Shown: positions 9,500 through 18,508 of the stretch, piece after piece
Layout of the letters: each line of letters starts with the position of its first letter
How positions within the stretch are numbered: position 1 is the stretch's first letter
From: Gammaproteobacteria bacterium
GTDB taxonomy: Bacteria > Pseudomonadota > Gammaproteobacteria > HTCC5015
Length of the DNA stretch: 64,000 bases
Direction: 5' to 3'
Assembly (NCBI GenBank): GCA_028284675.1
Contig: JANQRI010000021.1
Span: forward strand, 62,001-126,000
Position numbers and translations under genes: made by a program
Notes under the pieces: generated by a model
What the model was told of the DNA's origin: nothing
The model's database searches: none
Seen by the model: the letters and a program-made list of their open reading frames with translations, nothing else

Positions 9500-10713
9500 T
9501 ATTTAATGAACCTCATTGCTTTACGTACATCATCCAATGTATCACGCGCCACTTCACGGGCGGCCTCACAACCTTCATTGATGATGCTTTCTACCGTTGA
9601 GATATCCTCAGTATATTCCTCTGCCCGCTCACGAACCGGTGCCAGCTCCTGTTGCACTGCTTCAATAACCGGACGCTTACATTCCAGGCAACCGATTCCA
9701 GCGGTTTTGCAGCCTTCAACCACCCAATCTTTTACAGACTGATCGGAATAAACCTGATGAAAACTCCAGACCGGGCATTTCTCCGGGTCACCCGGGTCTT
9801 TTTTACGCACGCGCGCCGGATCAGTCGGCATTGTACGTATTTTTTTCTCAATCGATTCGGGCGGTTCGCGCAGTGCAATAGTATTGTTATACGATTTGGA
9901 CATTTTTTGGCCGTCTAGACCGATAACTTTCGCCTGTTTTGTTAACAAAGCTTCAGGCTCACGCAAAATAATTTTGCCTCCTCCCTCTAAGTAACCGAAC
10001 AGCCGCTCTTTATCACCGATGGAGATATTTTGCTGACCTTCCAGTAATGCTTTGGCAACCTCCAAAGCCTCCTGGTCGCCTTGCTCGGTATATTGCTTAC
10101 GCAACTGGCGATACAACTTGGCATTCTTGTTACCCATTTTGGCAATCGCTTTTTCTGCTTTTGCGGCAAAATCCGGTTCAGTGCCATATAAATGATTAAA
10201 GCGCCGTGCAACTTCACGGGTCAACTCCACATGCGCAACCTGGTCTTCACCGACCGGTACCAGACCGGCCCGGTAAATCAGTATATCGGCACTTTGCAAC
10301 AACGGGTAGCCCAAAAACCCGTAGGTTGCCAGATCCTTGCCTTTCAAAACCTGCTGCTGATCCTTGTAGCTGGGTATTCGCTCCAACCAGCTGAGCGGAG
10401 TAACCATGGACAACAATAAATGTAACTCGGCATGCTCATGCACGCGTGACTGTACGAATAAATGCGATGCACCGGGTACGATACCGACTGACAACCAGTC
10501 AATCACCATATCCAGTGTATTCGCCGAGATATCCTGCGGTTCTTCGTAATTGGTGGTTAGTGCATGCCAGTCTGCGACAAAAAAGAAACATTCATAGCTA
10601 TGCTGCAGTTCCAGCCAGTTTTTCAAAACACCGTGGTAATGCCCCAGGTGCAACATACCGGTCGGACGCATACCTGAGAGTACGCGCTCATTCTGTTTAG
10701 CTTGCGGGGTCAA
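9499..10713 (-). CDS. trpS: Tryptophanyl-tRNA synthetase
   Basis: Class I aminoacyl-tRNA synthetase charging tRNA(Trp). The HIGH-type motif is GMLHLGHYHG near residue 20, and the KMSKS loop is present as KMSKSYNN near the middle. At about 404 residues it is longer than the ~330-residue E. coli type, with an insertion before KMSKS and a longer C-terminal domain, a form common in environmental proteobacteria. The open frame begins at a GTG at 10740, but an AAAGGAG ribosome binding site lies inside that extension, ending five bases before a TTG at 10713, so TTG at 10713 is the better start. Confidence 0.93.
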   Translation of the reverse strand: MTPQAKQNERVLSGMRPTGMLHLGHYHGVLKNWLELQHSYECFFFVADWHALTTNYEEPQDISANTLDMVIDWLSVGIVPGASHLFVQSRVHEHAELHLLLSMVTPLSWLERIPSYKDQQQVLKGKDLATYGFLGYPLLQSADILIYRAGLVPVGEDQVAHVELTREVARRFNHLYGTEPDFAAKAEKAIAKMGNKNAKLYRQLRKQYTEQGDQEALEVAKALLEGQQNISIGDKERLFGYLEGGGKIILREPEALLTKQAKVIGLDGQKMSKSYNNTIALREPPESIEKKIRTMPTDPARVRKKDPGDPEKCPVWSFHQVYSDQSVKDWVVEGCKTAGIGCLECKRPVIEAVQQELAPVRERAEEYTEDISTVESIINEGCEAAREVARDTLDDVRKAMRFIK

Positions 10714-10898
10714 ACGAACTCCTTTCTCCCCAAGCCGCACTCACAGCACTCGTTTTTAACACGGCTCCGCAAAAGCTCCCTTGGGGGATAATAAAATAAT
10801 CTATTTTTATATTATTTTTCAAATACTTATATACCTAAAAACCTGGTGTTACAGTGTCCGCATAAGAATGACGACCATAACAGGTCCGGCAGTGCATT

Positions 10899-11522
10899 TT
10901 ATGGGTTTATCCAGCTAATATCACCCCCTCCGACACGAATCAACGCCGGATAATCGGCAGTCAAATCCACCACCGTCGTAGGCAATGGCGCACAAAGCCC
11001 GCTGTCGATCACCATATCCACTTGATGCCCCAGCAATTCCCGGATCTCAGCAGGATCAGCCAGCGGCGCATCCTGGCCCGGCAAAATTAAAGAGGTGCTC
11101 ATCAGCGGCTGATCCAGCACATCGAGAGTCTCACGTGTGACCGGATGATCCGGCACGCGAATACCGATAGTTCTGCGCTTAGGGTGTTGCAAGCGCTTCG
11201 GCACCTCCCGGGTGGCTTTCAAAATAAAGGTATAAGCCCCCGGTGTATGCGCCTTGAGGATACGATAGTGGCTGTTACTCACCTTTGAATAAACCGCAAT
11301 TTCACTCAGATCACGGCAAATCAACGTAAAGTTATGGTTTTTATCCACCTGACGAATACGGCGTATTCGGTCAAGAGATTCTTTATCCCCAATATGACAA
11401 CCCAGCGCATAGCCTGAATCGGTCGGATAGACAATCACACCACCGGCATGCAGCACTTCTGCCGCCTGCCTGATCAGGCGAAGCTGTGGGTGAGTAGCAT
11501 GGATTTCCAAATAACGGCTCAT
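10899..11522 (-). CDS. YciO/Sua5 family protein (threonylcarbamoyl-AMP synthase-like)
   Basis: 207 residues with the Sua5/YciO/YrdC fold that binds dsRNA and nucleotides. AAEVLHAGGVIVYPTDSGYALGCHI and RTIGIRVPDHPVTRETLD match the YciO branch better than TsaC. TsaC/Sua5 make threonylcarbamoyl-AMP for t6A in tRNA; the YciO paralogue has weaker or uncertain activity. yciO next to trpS and scpAB is a familiar gammaproteobacterial arrangement. It lies 186 bases upstream of trpS on the same strand and is divergent from yciB. Confidence 0.88.
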   Translation of the reverse strand: MSRYLEIHATHPQLRLIRQAAEVLHAGGVIVYPTDSGYALGCHIGDKESLDRIRRIRQVDKNHNFTLICRDLSEIAVYSKVSNSHYRILKAHTPGAYTFILKATREVPKRLQHPKRRTIGIRVPDHPVTRETLDVLDQPLMSTSLILPGQDAPLADPAEIRELLGHQVDMVIDSGLCAPLPTTVVDLTADYPALIRVGGGDISWINP

Positions 11523-11627
11523 CGCGGCGGGAGAATATCAGGCTCGGACAGCCAGGGCCAACCCCTGATTGGCTTGGCATTAGCGACCTTAAAGCGATAT
11601 GATACGCTGCTTTAATACGGGCCCAAG

Positions 11628-12305
11628 ATGAAAAAGCTGTTATACGATTTTTTCCCGCTACTGCTGTTTTTCGTAACATTTAAAGCGTACGGAATATTTA
11701 TAGCGACCGGTATCGCCATCATCGCATCACTGATACAAATCGGTGTTTTTTGGCTGCAAAACCGCCGCTTCGAGAAGATGCATCTGATCTCTGCCGGCCT
11801 GCTTGTGGTCTTTGGGGGGCTGACGATTGCATTACAGGATCGGGCATTTGTGATGTGGAAACCAACAATACTCTACTGGCTGTTTGCCGCCGGATTACTC
11901 ATATCGCTATTGCTGTCAAAAGGCTCCGCTTTTCAGGGCCTGCTTTCTCTCACGAATAACCAAATTGATATTCCAACCCGTATTTTCAAACGGGCCGACC
12001 TGATGCTTGCCGTGTTTTTTGTACTGCTCGGCATCATCAACCTTTGGTACGCGTATGAGTACTTCAATGCCGAGAGTGCGTTACGGTTAGCACACCCCGG
12101 CATCACCGAAGCGCAGATTACAGAACTGGTTTGTGATACCGGCTTTCCCGCTAACGCTATTCAACACTGCCAAAGCGCCAGTGAAGCGGAAAAGTCCTGG
12201 GTGAATTTTAAAGTTTTCGGCAGCCTGATACTGACATTTGTATTTATGTTCGGAATTTCTCTTTATCTGTCACGCTACATGCCCGAACAACTGGAAAAAG
12301 AATAG
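11628..12305 (+). CDS. yciB: Inner membrane septation protein YciB (IspZ)
   Basis: 225-residue polytopic inner-membrane protein with about six TM helices. The N-terminus MKKLLYDFFPLLLFF and the KPTILYWLFA and KRADLMLAVFF stretches are typical of the YciB/septation protein A family, which acts with the cell-envelope synthesis machinery in E. coli. The interhelical region near the C-terminus (about residues 140-185) is longer than in E. coli. It starts the yciB-yciI-bolA-ppiC run, and yciI follows 13 bases downstream. Confidence 0.9.
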   Translation: MKKLLYDFFPLLLFFVTFKAYGIFIATGIAIIASLIQIGVFWLQNRRFEKMHLISAGLLVVFGGLTIALQDRAFVMWKPTILYWLFAAGLLISLLLSKGSAFQGLLSLTNNQIDIPTRIFKRADLMLAVFFVLLGIINLWYAYEYFNAESALRLAHPGITEAQITELVCDTGFPANAIQHCQSASEAEKSWVNFKVFGSLILTFVFMFGISLYLSRYMPEQLEKE

Positions 12306-12318
12306 GCAAAACAGACAA

Positions 12319-12615
12319 ATGCTTTATGTAATTATCAGTAAAGATGTTGATGACAGCCTGGAAAAGCGTAAGTCAGCACGCGCCGCACATTTGGAAAGGC
12401 TGCAGGCACTTCGTGATACCGGGAAACTAATCCTTGCCGGCCCGCTGCCGGCAATAGACAGTAATGAGCCTGGCCCTCATGGATTCAGTGGCAGCCTGAT
12501 CGTTGCAGAGTTTGATTCACTCGATGATGCGCAACGCTGGGCGGATGCCGATCCGTTTATGGCAGCCGGAGTTTATGCGCAGTCTGTTGTAAAACCGTTT
12601 AAGCGGGTATTCTGA
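12319..12615 (+). CDS. yciI: YciI family protein
   Basis: 98 residues from the ATG at 12319, with the YCII ferredoxin-like fold: MLYVIISKDVDDSLEKR at the start, AHLERLQALRDTGKLILAGP in the middle and the SLDDAQRWADADPF motif. The His/Asp residues of the putative active site are present. An earlier in-frame start inside yciB would add sequence unlike the family, so I reject it. Its stop overlaps the bolA start by one base (TGATG). The biochemical role of YciI is unsettled in the family. Confidence 0.9.
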   Translation: MLYVIISKDVDDSLEKRKSARAAHLERLQALRDTGKLILAGPLPAIDSNEPGPHGFSGSLIVAEFDSLDDAQRWADADPFMAAGVYAQSVVKPFKRVF

Positions 12616-12902
12616 TGAGTTCGCGCGTCGAAATGATACGAAAACGCCTGGAAGATACACTGGCTCCCGAACACCTGCATATTGAGGACCAAAGCGCATT
12701 ACATGCGGGTCACCCGGGCGCACGAGGCGGCGGTGGTCATTTCGCTATTGTGATTGTATCCGATCAGTTCAAGGACAAGAGCATGATTCAACGACACCGG
12801 ATGGTGTACAAGGCACTTAATGATGAAATGCAAACTGAAATTCATGCGTTAAGTATCAAATCATTAACTTCTGCGGAATACCTTTCCGAACAGCAATCCT
12901 AA
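12615..12902 (+). CDS. BolA family protein
   Basis: 95 residues of the BolA fold. The class II KH-like core includes LAPEHLHIEDQSALHAGH and the conserved HRMVYKALNDEM motif; His residues used with monothiol glutaredoxins for Fe-S cluster handling are present (GGGGHFAIVIVS, HRMVY). Coupled to yciI by a one-base overlap. Which BolA subtype (BolA or IbaG-like) it is cannot be settled by eye; the length and histidine pattern favour BolA/YrbA-like transcription or Fe-S roles. Confidence 0.9.
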   Translation: MSSRVEMIRKRLEDTLAPEHLHIEDQSALHAGHPGARGGGGHFAIVIVSDQFKDKSMIQRHRMVYKALNDEMQTEIHALSIKSLTSAEYLSEQQS

Positions 12903-12920
12903 CTTTAAGAAGGAAATCGT

Positions 12921-13799
12921 ATGTCAATACATCATCCCTTGCTCATATCCACGCTCGGCGCTGTACTGCTGCTAACAGCCTGCAATCAAAGCACGCCTGT
13001 AGGCCGCCCTATGCAAACAACTGGAAACACTGTCGCTAAAATTAACGGCGTTTCCATCACCGACACTGAGCTCGATTTAATAGTTAAAACACGGCTCGAT
13101 GCGGGACAGTCAGTTACAAAAGAAGCCGTTCTGGATGAAATCATCGGGCTGGAGTTACTTCGCCAAACCGCGGTCGCAGACGGCCTTCATAAAAAAACCG
13201 AGATAGCCACTGAAATCAATCGTCAGGCAACCAATGTATTGGCATCTGCATACATCAGAAATCTGTTACAGACCCAACCGGTAACCGAGGATGATGTGCA
13301 AAAAACCTATCAGGAGCAGGTTGCCGCATTTCCTAAGCAGGAATACAAAGCTCGCCATATTTTATCCGTCAGTAAAGAAGATGCACTGGCAAACATTGAG
13401 GCACTGAAAAAAAATACCGACTTTGCCGAACTTGCCAAACAAAAATCAACCGGACCATCCGGCCCGCGTGGCGGCGACCTGGGCTGGGCCAACCCAAACA
13501 GCTTTGTACCGGAGTTTTCAAAAGCGCTGCAGGCACTTGAGAAAGGAAAATATACCGAGGAGCCGGTTGAAACACAGTTTGGCTGGCATGTGATTTTGCT
13601 TGAAGATATACGTGATACGCAGCTGCCGGAAATAAATGCACTGCGCTCGCAACTGGAACGCATGGTTATCAACAACCGGCTAAAAGAGCTGATCGCCGGC
13701 TTACGGGAAAAAGCCAATGTCACGATTTCATTGCAGGAAGAAGAAGCCGCTGCAGAGGATAATCAGGAAAGTGCTGCTGATGAGTCGTCATCGGGGTAA
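12921..13799 (+). CDS. Peptidyl-prolyl cis-trans isomerase, parvulin type, lipoprotein
   Basis: 292 residues with a lipoprotein signal (LLLTAC, Cys21), a SurA_N/PrsA-like N-terminal region and a parvulin (rotamase) domain at about residues 140-235 with YKARHILSVSKEDAL, GPSGPRGGDLGWANP and ETQFGWHVILLED. It should help fold outer-membrane or exported proteins in the periplasm. The C-terminal tail is acidic (Glu, Ala, Ser). A good ribosome binding site (AAGAAGGAAATCGT) precedes the ATG. The family is sometimes called PrsA- or EpsD-like; no exopolysaccharide genes are nearby, so a general chaperone is more likely. Confidence 0.88.
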   Translation: MSIHHPLLISTLGAVLLLTACNQSTPVGRPMQTTGNTVAKINGVSITDTELDLIVKTRLDAGQSVTKEAVLDEIIGLELLRQTAVADGLHKKTEIATEINRQATNVLASAYIRNLLQTQPVTEDDVQKTYQEQVAAFPKQEYKARHILSVSKEDALANIEALKKNTDFAELAKQKSTGPSGPRGGDLGWANPNSFVPEFSKALQALEKGKYTEEPVETQFGWHVILLEDIRDTQLPEINALRSQLERMVINNRLKELIAGLREKANVTISLQEEEAAAEDNQESAADESSSG

Positions 13800-14374
13800 T
13801 GAGTATACTTCTGCTTGGGTAAAGATTTAAGAGCCTGAACGGAATAGTATTTATAATGTAAAAATCGTGATTTGATCTGACGTTCATAAAAATGAGTCAT
13901 AACTTTGCCTACAGTGTTTATTTCTCGTCCCTTTTACGCAGCCGAGTATCGCAGTCTTTTGGCACAGGTCCCGCTAGGGGCGAGCCAAGGATGGCGAGCC
14001 CGGCATTCAGGTCAGGATGACCTGTATGACGGACCGGCAAAAGACGAGAAACACAGGGAAAAGCTCCATCGTTGTGACTGCAATAGCACTGAACTAGCAG
14101 CGGCACGGGAAGCACGAAGTTAATTAATAACAAGAAAAGGAAGAATGCTTTTCGGCAATTGCTCCATGCATTGCTCTACCTCCTACATCCATGTAGTCGT
14201 GGGCACTTTTGGCGAAACAAAAGTGCCTCGCCTGCCGGGGCGAGTCCCGGCAAACATAATTTAAAACCTATTATTAGAAACTTCGAATATTATTTACGGC
14301 CACATAGAAACTTATTTTAATAACGCAAGATTAAATGTGAATTTTCACAATTTATACAAAGAAACTTAATACTA
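13800..14374. repeat. Non-coding region with a candidate dispersed hairpin repeat
   Basis: This 575-base gap has no supported gene. Its right half holds three consecutive perfect hairpins: CTACAT/ATGTAG (14183-14196), GGCACTTTTG/CAAAAGTGCC with a GCGAAA loop (14202-14227) and TGCCGGG/CCCGGCA with a GCGAGT loop (14233-14252). A CAGGTCA/TGACCTG palindrome lies near 14010. The G+C-rich block is flanked by A+T-rich sequence. Similar 'GTFxxKQK'-encoding blocks are dispersed in many gammaproteobacterial genomes, which is why I call it a repeat; copy number cannot be checked within one window. It could also serve as a bidirectional terminator for ppiC and prfC. Confidence 0.5.
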
Positions 14375-15961
14375 TCATTGCTCACGAGTGGCCTGAAAAA
14401 CAATTTCGGGCCATCGCTCTGCGGTCATTTGTAAATTCACGCGTGTCGGTGCGATATACACCAGCTCATCTGCATGATCGAGTGCCAAATTGGCACCCAG
14501 TTTGTTTTTAAATTCACTCAAACGCTTATCATCATCACAGTCCACCCAGCGGGCGGTATGCACATTGACCGGTTCAAAAGTACATTCAACACCGTATTCA
14601 CGTTGTAAGCGATAGGCAACAACATCAAACTGCAGAATTCCCACCGCACCCAATATCAGATCATTACCCAACAGCGGCCGGAAAAACTGTGTGGCTCCCT
14701 CTTCGGATAATTGCATCAACCCCTTTTGCAATGCTTTCACGCGCAATGGATCTTTTAAAACCGCACGCCTGAACAGTTCCGGTGCAAAGTTCGGAATTCC
14801 GGTAAAACGCAACGCCTCCCCGGCACTAAATGTATCACCGATACGAATATTGCCATGATTATGAATACCGATAATATCACCGGCATAAGCCTCTTCAACA
14901 TGCTCACGGTCAGATGCAAGAAACGTCAATGCACTGTTTAGCTTAATGTCTTTACCGGTACGGACCTGGCGAACCTTCAGGCTCTTGCGGTATATGCCGG
15001 AACAAATGCGCAGAAATGCAACCCGGTCATGGTGATTCGGGTCCATGTTTGCCTGAATCTTAAATACGAACCCGCTAAAACGTTCTTCATCCGGAGCAAT
15101 CCGGCGGTCACCCGCATCCCGGTCGGAAGGTTGTGGTGCATAGTCAACAAAATCATTTAATAACTCGGTAATACCAAAATTGTTAATTGCCGAACCGAAA
15201 TAAACCGGCGTCAGCTTACCGGCACGATAGGCTTCCAAAGAAAACTCATGACTCGCACCTTTTACCAGATCAATTTCATCGCGGAGTTCCTGTGCCTGAG
15301 GCCCCAGCAGTTCTTCCAGCTTGGGGTTGTCCAGCCCGGATATGGTTTCACCCTCCATAATCTTGCCACGATGATGGGCACTAAAAAGGTAAATCTGATC
15401 GTTATAAAGATGATATACACCTTTAAAATCCTGCCCCATGCCGATCGGCCAGGTCACCGGCGCACAGGCAATTTTTAAAACATCTTCAACCTCATCCAAC
15501 AATTCAATCGGATCACGGCCACTGCGATCCAGTTTGTTAACGAATGTAAAGATCGGCGTATCACGCAAGCGGCACACATCCATCAGCTTGATCGTACGTT
15601 CCTCAACACCTTTGGCGCTATCAATCACCATTAATGCCGAGTCCACCGCAGTCAAAGTACGATACGTATCTTCAGAAAAATCCGCGTGCCCGGGCGTATC
15701 CAGCAGGTTAATAATTCTGTCTTTATATGGAAACTGCATCACTGAGGACGTTACGGATATGCCCCGTTGCTTTTCCAGCTCCATCCAGTCGGAAGTCGCA
15801 TGGCGTGCAGCTTTACGACCTTTAACTGTTCCGGCCAGCTGTATCGCACCGCCATACAATAGCAGCTTTTCAGTTAACGTTGTTTTACCCGCATCAGGAT
15901 GCGAAATGATGGCAAACGTGCGTCTTTTATTGATTTCATCTGCAATTTTGCTATCAATCAC
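14375..15961 (-). CDS. prfC: Peptide chain release factor 3
   Basis: 528-residue GTPase that recycles RF1/RF2 from the ribosome. The G-domain motifs are all visible: SHPDAGKTTLTEKLL (P-loop), DTPGHADFSEDTYRTL (G3) and FVNKLDRSGRDP (G4). FEPVNVHTARWVDC near the C-terminus is typical of RF3 domain III. The length equals the E. coli protein (529). It stands alone, converging on the hairpin repeat region. Confidence 0.96.
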   Translation of the reverse strand: MIDSKIADEINKRRTFAIISHPDAGKTTLTEKLLLYGGAIQLAGTVKGRKAARHATSDWMELEKQRGISVTSSVMQFPYKDRIINLLDTPGHADFSEDTYRTLTAVDSALMVIDSAKGVEERTIKLMDVCRLRDTPIFTFVNKLDRSGRDPIELLDEVEDVLKIACAPVTWPIGMGQDFKGVYHLYNDQIYLFSAHHRGKIMEGETISGLDNPKLEELLGPQAQELRDEIDLVKGASHEFSLEAYRAGKLTPVYFGSAINNFGITELLNDFVDYAPQPSDRDAGDRRIAPDEERFSGFVFKIQANMDPNHHDRVAFLRICSGIYRKSLKVRQVRTGKDIKLNSALTFLASDREHVEEAYAGDIIGIHNHGNIRIGDTFSAGEALRFTGIPNFAPELFRRAVLKDPLRVKALQKGLMQLSEEGATQFFRPLLGNDLILGAVGILQFDVVAYRLQREYGVECTFEPVNVHTARWVDCDDDKRLSEFKNKLGANLALDHADELVYIAPTRVNLQMTAERWPEIVFQATREQ

Positions 15962-16128
15962 GCTTCAAAACCTTAATTTAACTCAGTACTTTCAGTTATT
16001 TTCTCAGCCTAACCACAGTATACAGCCTAAAGTAAAAGCCATTAGATAGGGTTAGAGTAGACCAATACCACATTTTATCTTTCTATAATCGCCCCCGATA
16101 AGCTCTTAGACCTAAAGAGCATGATCAA

Positions 16129-16421
16129 GTGACACTTTCAAGGCAATTACTCAGGCGCGCCAATTCTATCGCTATTTATCAAAATATGCAGCATGAATAT
16201 CACACCCTGCAGCAAAACAGATCTCATTACAAATTAAAAAAGACGATTATCAAAATACCCGTGAGAATAGACGCGATGTATTGCGCTTAAAAGAAACTTA
16301 TAGCAATCATATCATTGAGAATTGCGATGCAGAAATGGCCAAACGCGTTGCTAAGTTAATTAAATTATTATGTTTTAGGCACCCGAAGACCATAAAAGTG
16401 CTTACTCATAATAACTGTTAA
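16129..16421 (+). pseudogene. Small unrecognised gene, apparently frameshifted
   Basis: Two adjacent open frames join into one ~97-residue protein if one base is added to the six-A run at 16236-16241. The first frame opens with GTG at 16129 (TLSRQLLRRANSIAIYQNMQ...) and reaches HYKLKK; the second continues DDYQNTRENRRDVLRLKETY... and AEMAKRVAKLIKLL, both strongly charged and helical in character. The 3' end overlaps the convergent DMT transporter. I do not recognise the family. It may be a decayed gene, a slippage-dependent gene or a sequencing error in a homopolymer. Confidence 0.35.
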
Positions 16422-17228
16422 TATGCCGCCCAGTATCAAAACGGAAGAAAACATGAGTCTTATTGATATGACTTCATTTGCAAACAAAACACCACCAAAC
16501 GAGGCAATGACGGGCACAAACAACTGCACAACGGCAGCCTGGACAGCTGAAAGACCACCAAGTGCCATATACCATATCGTGTAACCAACACCAGACGCTA
16601 TTCCACCCGATACAATCGCCAACAGAACACCTTCAGTGGAATAACTGCCATCTCTGACATTAAAAAGCATGATAATCATTACGAAAGGTAAAGTACGAAT
16701 AAAATTATAAGTCGTATCACTTAATGGATTTGTCGAATCTTTACCTGCCAGCGTGTAGAAACCCCATGCGCCCCCTGCCAAAGACATCAGCACAAACCCA
16801 ACAAGCGGAGGCGCAGTTAAACCCGGCATTACTAAAAATATAAACCCTGAAAATGCAACTGCAGTACCCAGCCATTCAATAAAATGAAGCCTATTCCCCA
16901 AAAGCAATCCAGCCAAAATTATCGTAATTTGTACCGCAGCAAACAGTATTAAAGCCCCCATACCGGTGTCTAAGGATATATAAGCGAAAGAAAAACAGAT
17001 TGCATAGAGAAATAACATAAAAGAGGCGGTCCAGCTTCCCTTTGATGCAGCGGCATCAACAGGACTCACTATTTTTAAAATTACGATTAAAACCAAAATA
17101 CCTGACAATAATCGAATCCACGTAAAACTGGCGGCATCAATAGCATTTTCACCCAGTGCCAACCGACATAGAATCGAGTTACCTGCAAAAGCTAAAAGAG
17201 CCAATACTGTAAACAGCGCCGTTCTCAT
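16368..17228 (-). CDS. EamA/DMT superfamily transporter
   Basis: 286 residues with ten predicted TM helices in the duplicated EamA layout: the first half begins LALLAFAGNSILCRLALGE (typical of the family's start) and the second half includes LAGGAWGFYTLAGKD. These transporters export metabolites such as amino acids or drugs; the substrate cannot be read from sequence. Its start lies 73 bases beyond the last attC-like site, on the same strand as the cassettes, so a promoter of the cassette array could read into it. I see no attC-like site on its other side, so it is probably resident chromosome. Confidence 0.85.
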   Translation of the reverse strand: MRTALFTVLALLAFAGNSILCRLALGENAIDAASFTWIRLLSGILVLIVILKIVSPVDAAASKGSWTASFMLFLYAICFSFAYISLDTGMGALILFAAVQITIILAGLLLGNRLHFIEWLGTAVAFSGFIFLVMPGLTAPPLVGFVLMSLAGGAWGFYTLAGKDSTNPLSDTTYNFIRTLPFVMIIMLFNVRDGSYSTEGVLLAIVSGGIASGVGYTIWYMALGGLSAVQAAVVQLFVPVIASFGGVLFANEVISIRLMFSSVLILGGILTVIMSKHFYGLRVPKT

Positions 17229-17300
17229 TTTAGCTTTCAGTTTCGCGATGGTAGATCAATATAATAACTTGAAAACAAGTGGTGAAACCATGAGTCCAGC

Positions 17301-17375
17301 ACACAACGCCTCGCATCAGCGGCTTTTTTGACGGCGCAGCCGGCAAAAAAGTCCGACTGCATGCGTTTGTTAGCC
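17301..17375 (-). other. attC-like recombination site downstream of the DUF4062 cassette
   Basis: On the minus strand this begins with GGCTAAC (17369-17375), contains the TAA stop of the DUF4062 gene, and ends with GTTGTGT (17301-17307). Between are imperfectly paired arms (AACAAACGCATGCAG against CTGATGCGAGGCGTT) and a strong central hairpin with CTTTTTTG/CAAAAAAG plus CGGC/GCCG arms. This arrangement is that of an integron attC. The terminal core departs from the GTTRRRY consensus at one position, as can happen at the array's last site. Confidence 0.65.
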
Positions 17376-18407
17376 GACATCTTTCGTTATCGCGCGTAGT
17401 CGATTCATTACACCTGCCCCATATGGGGTGAGCGTCCAATAAGTGCCACGATCCTTCACGCTTCGATTTCTGGTGCTCTGCACCATCAAACCTAAAGCAC
17501 TTAATTGTATAATTACGGTTTCAAATGCGGTTCTATCAGTATCAACTTCGCTTATGTTGCTGTGACCTTTGAACTTTCTACTTTTTGGTACTGTATTTGA
17601 AAGTTCTTTTTCTATCAGGCTTATAAATCTGCTCCACAATTGATTTGTATTCGCCTCATGCATCATTGTTGGTGATAACTCAAAAAAAATTTCATTCCAC
17701 GATACTGAAATAGTCCATTCCCATTTGTAACCTTGCCTCTCCTCAGGATGCCAACTATCAAAGGTACATTCGATATCAAATTTATCATCACCCTGTGCCA
17801 AATTTTCAGTGCCTTTCGGAGCTTCCGTTTTTGATTTCGCAACCTCTGCTTCTAATTCCTCAATTTCTCTTCGGAGCGCAAGAATTTCAGTATTTGCGTC
17901 TTTGTCAGGTACTTGGTCGCCTTTAACCCATCCTATACCTGGATGTTTTTTCTGTAGCATTATTAGGCTGCGGCTTACAACAGAGCCTAAATCTGGAGCG
18001 CCTTCCCAAAATTTACACATCTTTTTCTGCGCTAAATTTCGGAAATTGTCTAGTTTTTGTTTTCCTTCTTCTGACTTTTCCGTGAACTTTGCAGGAAGCT
18101 GTTCCGGATCTTTATGTAAAAAAGCAATGACCGGCTTGCCTGACTCAATTGCATATTTATACTCCATTTCGGTATAGCTGATTCCATCTGGCCCAACGCT
18201 GCCATAGCGACCACCAATTACAACTACATAGTAGTCGCAGTCGTCTATCACTCCTTTTATAAGAGACCATTGATCTTCATCTGCCGCAGGAAAAAGTTCC
18301 ATGCCTGCAGGGATGCAATCTAGCTCCAGAAGGGCATGCATAATTTCTTGCCTTTCAGGTATTAAGTCTTTGTATGTAGAACTAACAAATACTTGAAATT
18401 TTTTCAT
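17370..18407 (-). CDS. DUF4062 domain protein, integron cassette gene
   Basis: 345 residues. The N-terminus (residues 3-~100) is a DUF4062 domain: FQVFVSSTYKDLIPERQEIM, then DDCDYYVVVIGGRYGS and SYTEMEYKYAIESGKPVIAF. This Rossmann-like domain is related to TIR-like folds found in bacterial conflict and signalling proteins. A coiled-coil stretch lies near residues 175-200, and the C-terminal ~130 residues (FDIECTFDSWHPEERQGYKW...) are a separate domain that I cannot name; its end resembles a winged helix. The gene fills a cassette between two attC-like sites, with its stop inside the downstream one. Its ATG is weakly supported (no clear ribosome binding site). A defence role is plausible but unproven. 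Confidence 0.8.
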   Translation of the reverse strand: MKKFQVFVSSTYKDLIPERQEIMHALLELDCIPAGMELFPAADEDQWSLIKGVIDDCDYYVVVIGGRYGSVGPDGISYTEMEYKYAIESGKPVIAFLHKDPEQLPAKFTEKSEEGKQKLDNFRNLAQKKMCKFWEGAPDLGSVVSRSLIMLQKKHPGIGWVKGDQVPDKDANTEILALRREIEELEAEVAKSKTEAPKGTENLAQGDDKFDIECTFDSWHPEERQGYKWEWTISVSWNEIFFELSPTMMHEANTNQLWSRFISLIEKELSNTVPKSRKFKGHSNISEVDTDRTAFETVIIQLSALGLMVQSTRNRSVKDRGTYWTLTPYGAGVMNRLRAITKDVG

Positions 18408-18428
18408 TCATTTACTCATTGATATGTC

Positions 18429-18506
18429 GGCTAACGCTGAGTGAAGGGGCGCACGCTGTTTGCTCGTCCCGGCACGAAGTGCCCTTGCTTGCACGTTTTG
18501 TTAGGC
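18429..18506 (-). other. attC-like recombination site between the two cassettes
   Basis: Read on the minus strand, it opens with GCCTAAC and closes with GTTAGCC, the inverted core sites expected of an attC, 78 bases apart. The interior is partly self-complementary, with a GGCACGAAGTGCC hairpin. The upstream cassette gene stops two bases before it and the DUF4062 gene starts 22 bases after it. This is the clearest of the sites. Confidence 0.75.
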
Positions 18507-18508
18507 AT

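Noticed and set aside
12238..12318. Longer N-terminus for the YciI protein, starting inside yciB
   Set aside because: The YciI fold begins exactly at the ATG at 12319 and the extra residues read as an out-of-frame copy of yciB coding sequence.
16368..17228. DMT transporter as a third integron cassette
   Set aside because: The sequence after its stop reads GCCTAAAAC rather than a proper core, and no structured attC-like arm follows.
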